This document shows positions 26,712 to 37,387 of a DNA stretch of 64,000 bases, piece after piece; the first letter of the stretch is position 1; each line of letters begins with the position of its first letter. The notes beneath the pieces were generated by a model, which did not search any database, was not told where the DNA came from, and worked only from the letters and a program-made list of their open reading frames with translations. This DNA is from Bacteriovorax sp. PP10 (GTDB lineage: Bacteria; Bdellovibrionota; Bacteriovoracia; Bacteriovoracales; Bacteriovoracaceae). Made by a program: the position numbers and the translations under genes. The stretch spans positions 1-64,000 of the forward strand of contig NZ_JAYGJQ010000002.1 of NCBI RefSeq assembly GCF_035013165.1. Direction: 5' to 3'.

Positions 26712-28997
26712 GTGCTAGAAGTAGTCTTTTATCAAAACAACCAAGATTTATTGCAAAAATTGCAGGATGAAAATCCTCCCTTGGTTATTTGTCCCAGCCC
26801 ACAGGTGGCCGATAATTTAAGAAGCCTCGCTCCAGAACTGGATATCATCACTATTTCTAAATGGACTTCAGACCACTTAAAAAAATTAGGTCTGTCTCGT
26901 TCAAGAAAATCTGAACTCATGATTAAACTCTCGGCAGTCTGGAGACATTATTTTCCAACTGAGTCGACAGCTGTTTTTTTAGAGGCCTTTGAACTTTTCA
27001 CAGAACTGCGTTCATACACATTGGACATGGGACTTTTAAATGAATTCCTCCAAGAGCTGGATGAAGTGGTCAGAAAGTCGATTCATGTCTTCTGGCTTTA
27101 TTTAGATCAAGAAAAAATTATTGATGAGCATTTAAGTTACAACAAAGTGACTGAATCAAAACACCATATGAGTATGTGGTTTGTTGGATTCAAGCACATG
27201 AGTGGCGTGCAGATCGATATGCTAAAAACATTAAGTGAAACTCAGGATATTGAAGTTTTATTTCCTTATCCTGTTTACACCGACTCTCTTCCAAATGACT
27301 GGATTAGATGGTTGTCAGCTGATGAAATTAAAAAGACGAAAAGAGAAGGTCCGATTTCAGAAGTACGTGTCGCGCTTATTCCGAAAGGGAAAGCGAACAT
27401 TGTTTTAAATAAATTTTTTGAAACTCATCCGAGTTTTGATTTAGTTATGGCCGGGACTCAAGTGGGCCTTGTGTCTTATCAGGAAGCGCAGAAAGAGCAA
27501 TCGTTTTTTAAAACGACGGAAGACTTGTTTGCTGTAGAGCTTGAGCTGTTAACGAATGATCTTAGAAAGAAGCTTAAAGAATTAAAAGTGATTACTGTTG
27601 AAGAGATTAATACTTATTTTGAAGAAGTGAGACTTGCAGCGATTGCAAAAGGCGAATACCGCAAATTAAAAATGGTTGAGCTAATGGGAGTTGCGGTTGT
27701 TGATTATTCTGAGTTTCAAAAAACCATTGATGGGTTTGCGATTGATATCTTTGAAGTCATCGTAAGACTGAATTCTCCACGCGTTTCGTTTTTATCCCTG
27801 GAAGAACACAACCAGCGATCTTTCCTGGATATGAATGGATTGAACTTTAGAGATGAAGAGCGCGAAATCGTCCTGCTTGCTACTGAGAGCATGGGTGGGT
27901 TTAGAGCGAATGAGAGAATTTTAAGTGAAGCGATGACGAAAGCTTTAAGAGTGATCGGGCCGATTAAGAGAGCTGGACTTGATTTCTTATTTCATAAATA
28001 TGAACTCCTATCTATTTTAGCTGATTCTAAGAATGTTCTTTTAATTGAAGAACAAGTTATGGAAACAGATTTATCGTGGAGAGAAGTGCTAAAGCATTTT
28101 GATGTTATGGATTTTGATTTAGGTGTTAGGTATTCAATTAAGAAAATTCAAGAATACTTAAGTCCTAAAAAGAAAACCGGACCTTTTGAGCAGAAGTATT
28201 TTTCTGCTTCAAGACTGCAGTCTTATATTGATTGTCCTCAAAAATATTATTTCAACTATATTGAAAAAATTGAGAACCGTCCGGAAGAAAGATCAACTCT
28301 TGGGCCGGATGAATTAGGGAATCTTGAACATAAGATTATTGAAACTTATTTTGTTGAGAATGGGTTTAAAAAAGATGATGTGATCAATCTGGATCATCAC
28401 CGCAAAGCTTGTGTGCGAGTTTTTAATGAGTACATTACAGCAAGCAGACTTATTTTAAATGAAACTGAAAAAGCGAGAGCTTATAACGAGATCATGCACT
28501 ATACGTGGAATGGTATTGTTTTCTTACTAGATTTGATGGGAACAAAGTCAGCTACTGGGATTCGTTTTGAAATTCCACTGGGGACAAACCCGTGGACGCT
28601 TAAAGGGTCTATCGACTGCTTGATTGAGATTGGCGATAAAAAAGCGATCGTTATTGATTTTAAAAGATCAAGTAGTGCCACTGGAACTAAGGCCGAGACT
28701 TTGGAGTTTAAGAAAATCCAGTTATGGGTTTATCTTTTAACACTAAAACATCAAGGATATGACATCGACTCTTTTGGTTATTTGAATCTAAGTGATTTAA
28801 GTGATGATAAGTTATTTTTTGATACGACAGACGCGGAAAGCTTAATGAATTCGTCGATGGAGTTTGCAAAAGATGTTATTGAGAAAACTATTTCTGGAAT
28901 TCAGACGAATACAACTTTTAAGCCTCACCCGCGTGAATCGAAAGTTTGTAATTACTGCCCGGTCAATTTATTTTGTCTGAAAGGGGAGGTCGTATGA
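26712..28997 (+). CDS. addB: AddB-like helicase-nuclease subunit with FeS nuclease domain
   Basis: This subunit partners AddA to resect double-strand breaks for RecA. The N-terminal region is a degenerate helicase domain without a Walker A motif (CPSPQVADNL is at that place). The C-terminal ~270 residues are a PD-(D/E)xK nuclease: ASRLQSYIDCPQKYYFNY, VIDFKR and QLWVYLLTL. The first Cys plus C-x2-C-x5-C near the end (CNYCPVNLFC) fit a [4Fe-4S] staple. I choose GTG at 26712 because GGAG lies at 26699-26702; a TTG at 26697 is also in frame. The gene overlaps addA by ATGA. Length is about 761. Confidence 0.85.
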   Translation: MLEVVFYQNNQDLLQKLQDENPPLVICPSPQVADNLRSLAPELDIITISKWTSDHLKKLGLSRSRKSELMIKLSAVWRHYFPTESTAVFLEAFELFTELRSYTLDMGLLNEFLQELDEVVRKSIHVFWLYLDQEKIIDEHLSYNKVTESKHHMSMWFVGFKHMSGVQIDMLKTLSETQDIEVLFPYPVYTDSLPNDWIRWLSADEIKKTKREGPISEVRVALIPKGKANIVLNKFFETHPSFDLVMAGTQVGLVSYQEAQKEQSFFKTTEDLFAVELELLTNDLRKKLKELKVITVEEINTYFEEVRLAAIAKGEYRKLKMVELMGVAVVDYSEFQKTIDGFAIDIFEVIVRLNSPRVSFLSLEEHNQRSFLDMNGLNFRDEEREIVLLATESMGGFRANERILSEAMTKALRVIGPIKRAGLDFLFHKYELLSILADSKNVLLIEEQVMETDLSWREVLKHFDVMDFDLGVRYSIKKIQEYLSPKKKTGPFEQKYFSASRLQSYIDCPQKYYFNYIEKIENRPEERSTLGPDELGNLEHKIIETYFVENGFKKDDVINLDHHRKACVRVFNEYITASRLILNETEKARAYNEIMHYTWNGIVFLLDLMGTKSATGIRFEIPLGTNPWTLKGSIDCLIEIGDKKAIVIDFKRSSSATGTKAETLEFKKIQLWVYLLTLKHQGYDIDSFGYLNLSDLSDDKLFFDTTDAESLMNSSMEFAKDVIEKTISGIQTNTTFKPHPRESKVCNYCPVNLFCLKGEVV

Positions 28998-31900
28998 GTT
29001 CATCAACAGGTGTAAAAACTCCCAACGCTGAACAGATGATTGCAATCAACCATCTTGGTGGAAAGATTCTTTCTGCTGGGGCGGGATCTGGTAAGACATT
29101 CGTCTTAATTGAACACATTATTACATGGCTTGATAATTTAAGAATGAAGACTCCTGCGTCTGACTGGCCGCAAGTGATTCCTTTTCAATTGCCAAAAGTC
29201 GTGTTGATGACCTTTACTAAAAAGGCCGCAGGGGAAATGTCGATTCGTATGATGAAGAGACTTGATGACCTGTGTGATAGTCATCACGATGATAAAGAGG
29301 GAGAGTTTTGGGAAATTGTCAGACAGTATCTGTCGATGATGAACATCACGACTATCTCATCTTTTTGTCATCAGTTATTAGGCCTTGGATATTTTCAGGA
29401 TGTCGGAAGTGATGTTCAGATTTTATCTAATGTTGAATTTAAAAACAAAATTTCAAATCTTTTTAATCTTTGGTTTATTTCAAAGAGCAATAACCTAAAC
29501 CAGGTTTTTCAGGCCAACTCGACAGCCCTTATTGGGGCCATGATTGAGATTTACAATTCACCGGAGCTTAGGCTTCTGTGGAAAGAGCCGCTGGTTAAAA
29601 CATCTCCTGAGCGCGAGCTTAATGAGTATGTTGGAAAGATGATCAATGAATTAGGTCTAGAAGATCTTTTTGATGGATCACTGGATCTAAATGCAGATGC
29701 TAAGGAAAGAGAAAAGGGATGGTTTGTCCTTTTACAAAGTTTTGATCAGCTAATTCAGACTTCGGGGAATTTTTCTGCGGATAGCTTTAAAGCTTATGCT
29801 GAATGGGCGATGAATGTGGGAAGACTTCCGATTGCGGTTAAAGCAATGAGTGAAGATCAAAAGTTTCATTTAGAGAAAATCAAAGTATTAGTAAAAGAGT
29901 TAAGAGATATTCAAGAAGACTTTATTAATTTCATTGAAAACTACGACACTTATTGGTCGTGGGTTGAAATCTTTCAAGAAGTTTATAACTTCATTGACCG
30001 CAACTACTTCCTTGAAAAAGGTTTTGCTTTTGCCGATCTTGAGTACTACACGTGTGTTGGGCTTCGAAATTCAATGATCCGTGAAAAGATCAAAAAGAAT
30101 TACGATTACTTTATCGTAGATGAATTCCAGGATACGTCATCAGTTCAATATGAAATTATTCAACACCTGGTAGGGGATAATCACCAGAGAATCTTTTGTG
30201 TTGGAGATAAAAAACAGGCCATTTACGGATTCAGAGGGGGAGAACTTTTAGTTTTCAACCAATGTTCTGAATTGTTGGGAACTGAGAATAATATCTGGTT
30301 AAAAAATAACTTCCGTTCGGAAGGGAACGTGATTCGTTTCAATAACCATTTCTTTGAAAGAATTTTTCCTCTAGGCCATGGTTTTGAAGGAATTGACCCT
30401 AATACTGTTTTAATGGAAGCTCAGGCAATTCCGGAAGCAAAAACTGCTGCTGGAGAAGTTGAGAGATTTAAAACTGAAATCATGGGACTTGAAAGCGATA
30501 AGAAGCTCGATTTAGATTTCTATGAAGCAGAAGCTTTATACCAAGTGATTACTGATTTATTGGCACGAGACGAAATTGAAAATGTTTGTGTGCTTTATCG
30601 AAAATTAAGACCTAGTGCTCTTTTACTTGATCTACTGGCGGAAAACGAAGTGGCCTTCAGTGCTCAGGTAAAAGTTCAGTACGGTGAAGACCCGATCATC
30701 AATTTATTCTTGCGCTCGATTGAGTTGAAGTTAAATCAGAACGATCCTTTAAAGTTATCTTCAACACATTTTTTAATGAACTCACTATTGGAAGTCTTAA
30801 ATGTTAATGCCAAAGCGGCCGATATTCAGGAGAGATTCCTTGGGGATTTAAGTATCCTGGGACTAAGACTTGCTTTCCATAAGCTGGTTTACTCATTTGG
30901 GATTAGTAATTCTCAGTATCAGGAAAACAGCAAACTCATCGATTCGATTTGTAGAGTTTGTAATGAAGACCTGATTAAGGTTTTCCATTTGTTATCAAGT
31001 GAGAGTGAAGAAGCTTATTCTCTTCAGTTAATGAATGGAGCAAGAGCAAAACGAGTGATCATCATGTCGGCCCATGCTTCAAAAGGATTGGAGTTTGATG
31101 CGGTCTTGTTGGGAGGAATCCATAACAATGGCGTGCAGATGGGGAAGACGGATACCATTGGGAAACTTCCAAAAAGTTTTAGATGGAAAAAAGTTTATAA
31201 TCAAAAGAAATTTTATAAGTCACCGACTTACTATCTTGAAGCTGATATTGATAAAGCGAAAGAGTTTTCTGAGAGTAAGAGATTGCTTTATGTAGCTTGT
31301 ACTCGCGCTGTGAAGTATCTGGGATGGATTGATTTGTGGGCGACGATTGATGGGAAAGAAAAAATTCTTTCTACGGGATCGAATCACTGGATTAAGGCCA
31401 TGAGGATAGCAAAGGAAAATGATAACCTGATTATTGAAAAGACGATTCAGCTTGGTTCAAAAGCTATTCATCAGGAAGCTGATATTCCCTTAATTCTAAA
31501 AGATTCATTGGGAATTGTTTCACTTGGGAATCATGGAAGGCTTGGGGTTTTTGCTGATACTTCAGTGACAAAACTTGCTCAACTGGCCCAGTGTCCGTTT
31601 AAGTTTTATCTTTCTAATATTTGTAAAATCACTCCGCCAAAATTATCTCCGAAAATCTTTATGGATATGGGAGATGATGAAGAGGGGATTGAGGCAGAAG
31701 AAGTATTCTATTCATCAATGGAGCGAGGGACGAGAGTTCACGCCGGGCTTTCTAAGTTAATGCTTGGTGAGATGGAATTATCTGATGTCGCAATCGAAGA
31801 GAGAGAAAAATTAGAATGGGTTCTATCGGAAGCAGACAAAGTTTTTGATGGAAAAAATGTCATCAGTGAAAAACAAATTAAATTTTCATTCTTCGGACAA

Positions 31901-32257
31901 ATGATTTCAGGAACACCTGATTTAATCTTCGAAGACGACACCGAAGTCATCGTTTGGGACTTCAAAACAGGGACTCGAGACGAATCAAATGAAGAGAGCT
32001 ATTGGTTTCAGTTAATGTGTTACGGGTACGCTTACGCTAATCTGAAGCATTTTACTCCGGAAAAAAGTGTTCCTCTTACTCTACTATATGTCGACCAGAA
32101 ACAGTCGGTTACTAAAGTGCTTACATTGGGCCAAATTAGTGCACTTCTCTTTGAGAAATGGTCAAAAACAGAGTCTCTTAATCAAGTTAATTTGGAGCAC
32201 TGTTTTCACTGTGACTACTCATCAATTTGCGTTCACTATAAAAGTTCTGCTCCTTAG
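28994..32257 (+). CDS. addA: AddA-like helicase-nuclease (UvrD family)
   Basis: This is the motor subunit of the break-resection complex. UvrD/RecB helicase motifs run through the first ~800 residues: Walker A GAGSGKT near residue 30, MTFTKKAAGEM (Ia), FIVDEFQDTS (II), GDKKQAIYGFRGG (III), SAHASKGLEFD (V) and LLYVACTRA (VI). A PD-(D/E)xK nuclease follows (GTPDLIFEDD, VWDFKTG). It also has CPFKFYL and C-x2-C-x5-C (CFHCDYSSIC), so a second FeS staple is likely. ATG at 28994 after AGGGGAGG is preferred over an upstream TTG. Length is 1087. Confidence 0.92.
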   Translation: MSSSTGVKTPNAEQMIAINHLGGKILSAGAGSGKTFVLIEHIITWLDNLRMKTPASDWPQVIPFQLPKVVLMTFTKKAAGEMSIRMMKRLDDLCDSHHDDKEGEFWEIVRQYLSMMNITTISSFCHQLLGLGYFQDVGSDVQILSNVEFKNKISNLFNLWFISKSNNLNQVFQANSTALIGAMIEIYNSPELRLLWKEPLVKTSPERELNEYVGKMINELGLEDLFDGSLDLNADAKEREKGWFVLLQSFDQLIQTSGNFSADSFKAYAEWAMNVGRLPIAVKAMSEDQKFHLEKIKVLVKELRDIQEDFINFIENYDTYWSWVEIFQEVYNFIDRNYFLEKGFAFADLEYYTCVGLRNSMIREKIKKNYDYFIVDEFQDTSSVQYEIIQHLVGDNHQRIFCVGDKKQAIYGFRGGELLVFNQCSELLGTENNIWLKNNFRSEGNVIRFNNHFFERIFPLGHGFEGIDPNTVLMEAQAIPEAKTAAGEVERFKTEIMGLESDKKLDLDFYEAEALYQVITDLLARDEIENVCVLYRKLRPSALLLDLLAENEVAFSAQVKVQYGEDPIINLFLRSIELKLNQNDPLKLSSTHFLMNSLLEVLNVNAKAADIQERFLGDLSILGLRLAFHKLVYSFGISNSQYQENSKLIDSICRVCNEDLIKVFHLLSSESEEAYSLQLMNGARAKRVIIMSAHASKGLEFDAVLLGGIHNNGVQMGKTDTIGKLPKSFRWKKVYNQKKFYKSPTYYLEADIDKAKEFSESKRLLYVACTRAVKYLGWIDLWATIDGKEKILSTGSNHWIKAMRIAKENDNLIIEKTIQLGSKAIHQEADIPLILKDSLGIVSLGNHGRLGVFADTSVTKLAQLAQCPFKFYLSNICKITPPKLSPKIFMDMGDDEEGIEAEEVFYSSMERGTRVHAGLSKLMLGEMELSDVAIEEREKLEWVLSEADKVFDGKNVISEKQIKFSFFGQMISGTPDLIFEDDTEVIVWDFKTGTRDESNEESYWFQLMCYGYAYANLKHFTPEKSVPLTLLYVDQKQSVTKVLTLGQISALLFEKWSKTESLNQVNLEHCFHCDYSSICVHYKSSAP

Positions 32258-32338
32258 TTGCTCCACTTCCATCCTGTGTTAAAATATTCTTAAATTCTAA
32301 ACCTTAATGGTTGATGACACTCATAAAGCAGGATGCGT

Positions 32339-33055
32339 ATGAAATCAAAAGTTTTGGCTTCTTTAGTTCTATTCACGTTAGTATTCACGACAAATTTATT
32401 CGCAAGTGAGAAAGACATTTATGAATTCTCATGGCTAGACCCGGACAAAGAAGTATTCGTTCTTCAAAACAGAAAGTTTAGAAAAGCAGGACATCTTCAT
32501 TTGAATTTAGGTGCAGGTATTACGACATCTGGTGCATTCGTTGATGCGACATCAATTCAAGGTAGAGCAGGGTATTTCGTAACTGAAGACTATGGTCTGG
32601 AAGTTATCTACGCTAAAAATAGTGGTAAAGAAAATGATACAGCTAAGGCCGTTCGCAGCGGTGGAGGCGGTGGTACAGGAACAACTCCATTCAGAAGAAT
32701 CGTTCAAAGTTACACAGGGGCGATGTTTTTATGGTCTCCGTTCTATAGCAAGATCAACACATTCAACAGTATTGTTTACATGGACTGGATCTTTGGTGTT
32801 GGTTACGCATCTCTTGTAGAAAAAAACAACAAGCTACGTTTCACTGAAGGTCAATCTGCAGAAGGGATTGAGACAGAAGAAACTCATAGTGGTGCAATGT
32901 GGGAAGCTGGTCTTAAATTTTACTTAACGGAACATTTAAATATCAGAACAGACTTAACTGCAATTCACTACAAAGCTGAAAATATTTCTGGTGATGGAAA
33001 ATCAAGTTACAAATCTAACTTTGATGCAACTGTGTCTCTTGGTTACTCATTCTAA
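32339..33055 (+). CDS. Outer-membrane beta-barrel protein, Glt-cluster type
   Basis: The product has a signal peptide (cut near LFA/SEKD), then a short leader and a barrel of about eight to ten strands, ending with VSLGYSF, a C-terminal BAM signal. A Gly-rich loop is in the middle. Small barrels of this kind sit next to TPR proteins in delta-proteobacterial and Bdellovibrio gliding (glt) clusters; this assignment rests on context. I choose ATG 32339 (AGGA five bases upstream) over ATG 32333. Confidence 0.7.
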   Translation: MKSKVLASLVLFTLVFTTNLFASEKDIYEFSWLDPDKEVFVLQNRKFRKAGHLHLNLGAGITTSGAFVDATSIQGRAGYFVTEDYGLEVIYAKNSGKENDTAKAVRSGGGGGTGTTPFRRIVQSYTGAMFLWSPFYSKINTFNSIVYMDWIFGVGYASLVEKNNKLRFTEGQSAEGIETEETHSGAMWEAGLKFYLTEHLNIRTDLTAIHYKAENISGDGKSSYKSNFDATVSLGYSF

Positions 33056-33071
33056 TTAGGGAGAAGTTAAT

Positions 33072-34496
33072 ATGAAAAAATCATACTTATTACTTTTCTT
33101 GCTAACGGTTGGAATGAACGCAGAAGCTTCAATTTCAGGTGCAAGAAAATTATATCAGTCCGGGGATAAGTCTCGTTACGCTCAAGTCGCGGCGGAACTA
33201 GTTCAGGAAAAAATGTATTTCAGTGCTGTTCCATTTATCAAAGAATACCTTTCTTCAACTGGAAGAGTGAACGACGCTGCTGTTGATAAAGTTCTTGATG
33301 ATGTGATCACGCAAGTTGGTGTAAAACAATTTGAAGTTTTACCGGAAAACATTTTACAAAAATCAAATGCTCCAACGGTTCGCTATATTTTGGCGAAAAA
33401 AGCATTTCGTTTAAAAAAATACGATCAAGCACTTAAGTACCTTGATAGAAAAATCGAAGACTGGCATCCAGTGAAGCCTTTCGCTCTATTGTTAGAGGCG
33501 AGTACATATGCTGTTAGTAAGAGAGAAGATAAGGCCGTAGGTATTTTTAGAGCGTGTATCGATGTTGCTGACTCTCAAATTAGCAAGCTTGATGCGAAAG
33601 AAAAAGATCGTATTAGACAATTAAGAATCACAAGAGACTACTGCGTAGTGGGAATTCCTCGCGTGCAGTTTGCTACAACTAAATTCGAAGAGGCCAATTC
33701 AAGTTACCTTGATTTGCCAAAGTCATCATACATCTGGCCGGAAATCCTATTTGAAGAAGCATGGAACAGCTTTTACTTAAAAGACTACAATAGAACTTTA
33801 GGAAAGCTTGTTACTTATAAAGCACCAGTTTTTGATTACACTTTCAACCCTGAAATTGAAGTTCTAAAAGCTCTTTCTTATATGGAGCTTTGTCTTTGGG
33901 ATGACTCGAAAAAAGTCGTTGAAGAGTTTTACACGACTTATGAAAAAGACAACGTAAGTTACAAAAAGTTTATCGATTCTTTAGGGAAAGATTATCGTCA
34001 GTATTATTTACTGGTGAAGGATCGTGCAGAAGGGAAGTACAGAGAAAATAAAATCCTAAGTACTGCTCTTGCTCAAATTGGTAGAGACCCAGCTTACCTG
34101 GAGCTTTATAGCTCATTCAATAATGGCCGTGATGAAATCGAAAGACTGAAGAGCCTTCCGAATGATTCTCTAAAAGCTGCATTGAATGACAACCTTCGTG
34201 AAGCTTTAAGTCTTCAAAGAAACCTGATCGGAAGTTATATCCGTGGGCAACTTCAGCTTTATGCTGCTCAGGTAACAAGATCTTTTGAAGATATGAGTTA
34301 TATCAGTCTGGAAGTTTTATCTAAGAGAAAGACTGAGCTATATGACGACGTTTCATTAAGAGAACCGGGGAGAGCAAGAGGAAATGTTGCTCACCTACGT
34401 AGAACTGACAAACAGTATTTTTGGACTTTTAACGGTGAGTTCTGGGCAGATGAGCTTGGGGACTATGTATTCTCATTAAAATCGGAATGTAAGTAA
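33072..34496 (+). CDS. Exported TPR-like protein, GltC-like
   Basis: The 474-residue periplasmic protein has a signal peptide cut near NAEA. Repeats of TPR-like helix pairs run from about residue 35 to 310. The segment with ILFEEAWNSFYLKDYNRTLG and EIEVLKALSYMELCLWD resembles a widely found myxobacterial/Bdellovibrio protein that I associate with GltC of the gliding machinery, from memory of the family. GGGAGAAG precedes the ATG. It lies 16 bp after the barrel gene and 2 bp before the next TPR gene. Confidence 0.65.
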   Translation: MKKSYLLLFLLTVGMNAEASISGARKLYQSGDKSRYAQVAAELVQEKMYFSAVPFIKEYLSSTGRVNDAAVDKVLDDVITQVGVKQFEVLPENILQKSNAPTVRYILAKKAFRLKKYDQALKYLDRKIEDWHPVKPFALLLEASTYAVSKREDKAVGIFRACIDVADSQISKLDAKEKDRIRQLRITRDYCVVGIPRVQFATTKFEEANSSYLDLPKSSYIWPEILFEEAWNSFYLKDYNRTLGKLVTYKAPVFDYTFNPEIEVLKALSYMELCLWDDSKKVVEEFYTTYEKDNVSYKKFIDSLGKDYRQYYLLVKDRAEGKYRENKILSTALAQIGRDPAYLELYSSFNNGRDEIERLKSLPNDSLKAALNDNLREALSLQRNLIGSYIRGQLQLYAAQVTRSFEDMSYISLEVLSKRKTELYDDVSLREPGRARGNVAHLRRTDKQYFWTFNGEFWADELGDYVFSLKSECK

Positions 34497-34498
34497 TT

Positions 34499-37387
34499 AT
34501 GAAAAGAAAAATGCTTTTATCTTTTTGTTTGGGATTATTTTTAACGAACGCTGCAATTGTTCCAGTGGCACACGCCGATGTTGAACAAAGAAGGGCGGAG
34601 TTAATTAAAGTTTTGGATGATGAGCTTCGTGAAGTGACTCGTCTTAATAAACAGCTTGGAGCGCAGAGGCCAGACCTCATGCTTCGTATGGCCCAAGTGC
34701 TTTTAGAAAAAGCACGTCTTCTGAAGGATCAGGAAAACCAAAAGTTTCTTGAAACTCAGGATTCAAAAAGAGATAAAATTAATAAAGACGAATACTTTAA
34801 AGAGTCTCGTCGTTATTTTGATCAAGCTCAGAAAACTGTTTTAGTGATGCTGAAAAAGTTTAAGAGATTTGATGAAAAAGGGGATGCGTATTACATCCTT
34901 GCTTATAACGCTAAAGAATTAAAGCAAGACGAGCAGTCGAGAAAGTTCTTCCAGAAAGCATTGGAAGAATCAAAGTCGAACTCAGTTATTGCTGATAAAT
35001 CACGTATTGCACTTGCTGAAATCTACTTCAATAAAGGGTCATTCGATAAATCGATGCAACTTTATGAAGCTGCTTTAAAAAACAAGCGCGATAAATGGTG
35101 GACGAAAGATGCTTTCAACCTAGCTTGGTCATATTTCAAGATGGGAAGATACGATAAGGCCATTGATACAATGACTGAGTCTTATGAGCTTTCAAAAAAT
35201 CCTAAGTATATCGATATGAGTAAAAGTATCGAGAGAGATTTAGCTTTCTTCTACACTGAAGCAGGGAAGTCTAACGAGGCCATCGCATTCTATAAAAAGA
35301 ATGGAAAGTCAGTCTCAGACATCATGCTTAAAGTTGGTCGCTACTTAAAGCAACAAGGAAAGTTCACTCAAGCAGAGAAGACTCTTGCAGATGCACTTCA
35401 GTATAAGACGAGTGAAAAAGAAGAAGTTGATATCAATATCGAACTTATTTCTCTTTATGAGAAATTCGGTCGTGATCAAAAGCACCTTGAAACAAGCCGT
35501 TTTTTAAGCGCGCAGTTTTCAAAAGGTAATTTAAATCCTGATCAGGTTGAAATTCTAAGATTTAACGTTGATAAAATGTCAGCTCTTATTCAGCAGCAGT
35601 TAGTTGCTAAGACATACGACAACTCAGCTGATATTCGTGCAAAGAAAACAGACGCTGCTAATGAATATTTCATGATGAGTGCTCTGGTTACTCCCACAAA
35701 AGCTCAGGAAGCTTACTTCCACGCTGGGGAGACCTATTTCGCTGTAGGACAGTTTGATAAAGCAGTTCCACTTTATGCTGAGGCGATTAAGCGCTCTCAA
35801 GTAAATAAAGATAAAAAGACTGAAGGCCTTGCAAGTAACGCTTTAATGGTGTCACTTGGTAAAGGTGTGAACAAAAAAACAACTGAAGACTACCTGATTC
35901 CTGCTTACGAAGGATTTCTTTCGTCAGATCCAAAAGGGGAGAGATCAAGCGTTGTTTACCAACGTCTTTTCTCAGCTCAAATGGGGAAGAAGAATGTTGC
36001 TGGCGCTGAAAAAGTTTTAATGAACTATAAAGCGAATTTCCCAGGTGAAGTTGATACACAAGAAAAAATGCTAGCTCAGGTTATGGACTTTCATAAAGAC
36101 TCTGGAAACAAAGCTGCTCTTGGTGAATGGTCAAAGAGAGTTGAGTCAGGAGAATTTAAAGTTAACCCTGAATACGCAGCAAAAGTTAAGACTCTTGTCC
36201 TTGGAATGCAATTTGAAAAAGTTGAACAGGCCAGTGTAAAAGGTGACAAGCGCGGAGCTCTTAAAGGGTATTTGGAAATTTACAAATCACCAGAGACAGA
36301 CAACGAAGCTAAGAAGACAGCTGCTTATAACATCGCCGTTTTATTCTATGAAACAGGGGACTGGAAGCAGATGTACGGATGGGCAGATCGTGCTGTTGTG
36401 ATGATGGCACCAGCTGAAATCAATAAATTTGAAAAAGACTTTATTCTTTTCACAACAGATCTTTTCCAACGCCGTCAGTTCGCTGAATCAGCGGCATTAA
36501 GTGAAAAGATTTTTGATAAAACATGTCAAACGAGCTCAAAGAGCTTAAAAACATTTTTTAAGAATGCGAACGTTATTTATCTTGCTGATAAACAGTTTGA
36601 TAAAAGCGCGAGCCTTTTAGATAGAGCTCCAAAATGTGGATTAGGTAACGATGTTATCCTTCCTGGATACCTTGATCATTTAAATGAACTAGCTGCTTCA
36701 AGCAAGTGGGGATCATTCAATGAAATTATCAAGAAACTGGAAGCTTCTAAAGAAATGTGGCCCCAGCTAATTTATCCATCAAGCTTACTTGCTAACGAAC
36801 TTGAGAACATCGGACGTGTTGATGATGCCAAGAAAGTTAGAGTGAAGATGATTACATATTTTGAAACGGCTAAAAAATCTAAAATGAATGTTCCTTTAGA
36901 AGGATTAGATGCGATTTCATTAATCAGACTTGCTGCTCTTGAAGATCAAGTGAAGAGATTAACGGCGACAAGACTAGCTTTCCCGGAAGCAGAGTATAAC
37001 AAAAACTTAAAAGCAAAATTCGTAATGCTGGATAAGATTACAACTGAGGCGATTTCAATTGCTGAACTTGGATCTGGTATTGGTATCGTAAAAGCTTATC
37101 GTTATCTGGTATATGCTCACGAGTCGCTTAAAAATGAAATCGTAAACTTCAAACCTGAAGGGAAGTCTGCTGAGTACGTTTCGTCTTTCCAAAAAGGAAT
37201 GCAGAAACTTGGTGCTCCTTTAGAGAAACAAGCTGAAGACTTCAGAGAAACAGCGATTACGAAAATTGAAAAAGAAAACATTTTATCCCCAGACAATGGT
37301 TGGTTCTTAGTTAAGAACGACGCAATCATTCCAGAGTACTTTAATGACAATGGAAACGTATTGATGGATAAGGCAGGCGCAAAATAA
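34499..37387 (+). CDS. Large exported TPR protein, AglT/GltD-like
   Basis: The 962-residue product has a signal peptide cut near AHA/DVEQ. A coiled, charged N-terminal part is followed by many TPR repeats (for example YYILAYNAKELKQDEQSRKF, AFNLAWSYFKMGRYDKAI, AYFHAGETYFAVGQFDKAV). The N-terminal LMLRMAQVLLEKARLL resembles AglT/GltD of Myxococcus, a periplasmic scaffold of gliding. This is an inference from pattern and neighbours. The gene overlaps the next lipoprotein gene by one base, a sign of tight coupling. Confidence 0.65.
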   Translation: MKRKMLLSFCLGLFLTNAAIVPVAHADVEQRRAELIKVLDDELREVTRLNKQLGAQRPDLMLRMAQVLLEKARLLKDQENQKFLETQDSKRDKINKDEYFKESRRYFDQAQKTVLVMLKKFKRFDEKGDAYYILAYNAKELKQDEQSRKFFQKALEESKSNSVIADKSRIALAEIYFNKGSFDKSMQLYEAALKNKRDKWWTKDAFNLAWSYFKMGRYDKAIDTMTESYELSKNPKYIDMSKSIERDLAFFYTEAGKSNEAIAFYKKNGKSVSDIMLKVGRYLKQQGKFTQAEKTLADALQYKTSEKEEVDINIELISLYEKFGRDQKHLETSRFLSAQFSKGNLNPDQVEILRFNVDKMSALIQQQLVAKTYDNSADIRAKKTDAANEYFMMSALVTPTKAQEAYFHAGETYFAVGQFDKAVPLYAEAIKRSQVNKDKKTEGLASNALMVSLGKGVNKKTTEDYLIPAYEGFLSSDPKGERSSVVYQRLFSAQMGKKNVAGAEKVLMNYKANFPGEVDTQEKMLAQVMDFHKDSGNKAALGEWSKRVESGEFKVNPEYAAKVKTLVLGMQFEKVEQASVKGDKRGALKGYLEIYKSPETDNEAKKTAAYNIAVLFYETGDWKQMYGWADRAVVMMAPAEINKFEKDFILFTTDLFQRRQFAESAALSEKIFDKTCQTSSKSLKTFFKNANVIYLADKQFDKSASLLDRAPKCGLGNDVILPGYLDHLNELAASSKWGSFNEIIKKLEASKEMWPQLIYPSSLLANELENIGRVDDAKKVRVKMITYFETAKKSKMNVPLEGLDAISLIRLAALEDQVKRLTATRLAFPEAEYNKNLKAKFVMLDKITTEAISIAELGSGIGIVKAYRYLVYAHESLKNEIVNFKPEGKSAEYVSSFQKGMQKLGAPLEKQAEDFRETAITKIEKENILSPDNGWFLVKNDAIIPEYFNDNGNVLMDKAGAK

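Noticed and set aside
32270-32335. CATCCTG/CAGGATG inverted repeat covering the ribosome site of the barrel gene at 32339
   Set aside because: Only 7 bp with a 52-nt loop; too weak to claim a switch.
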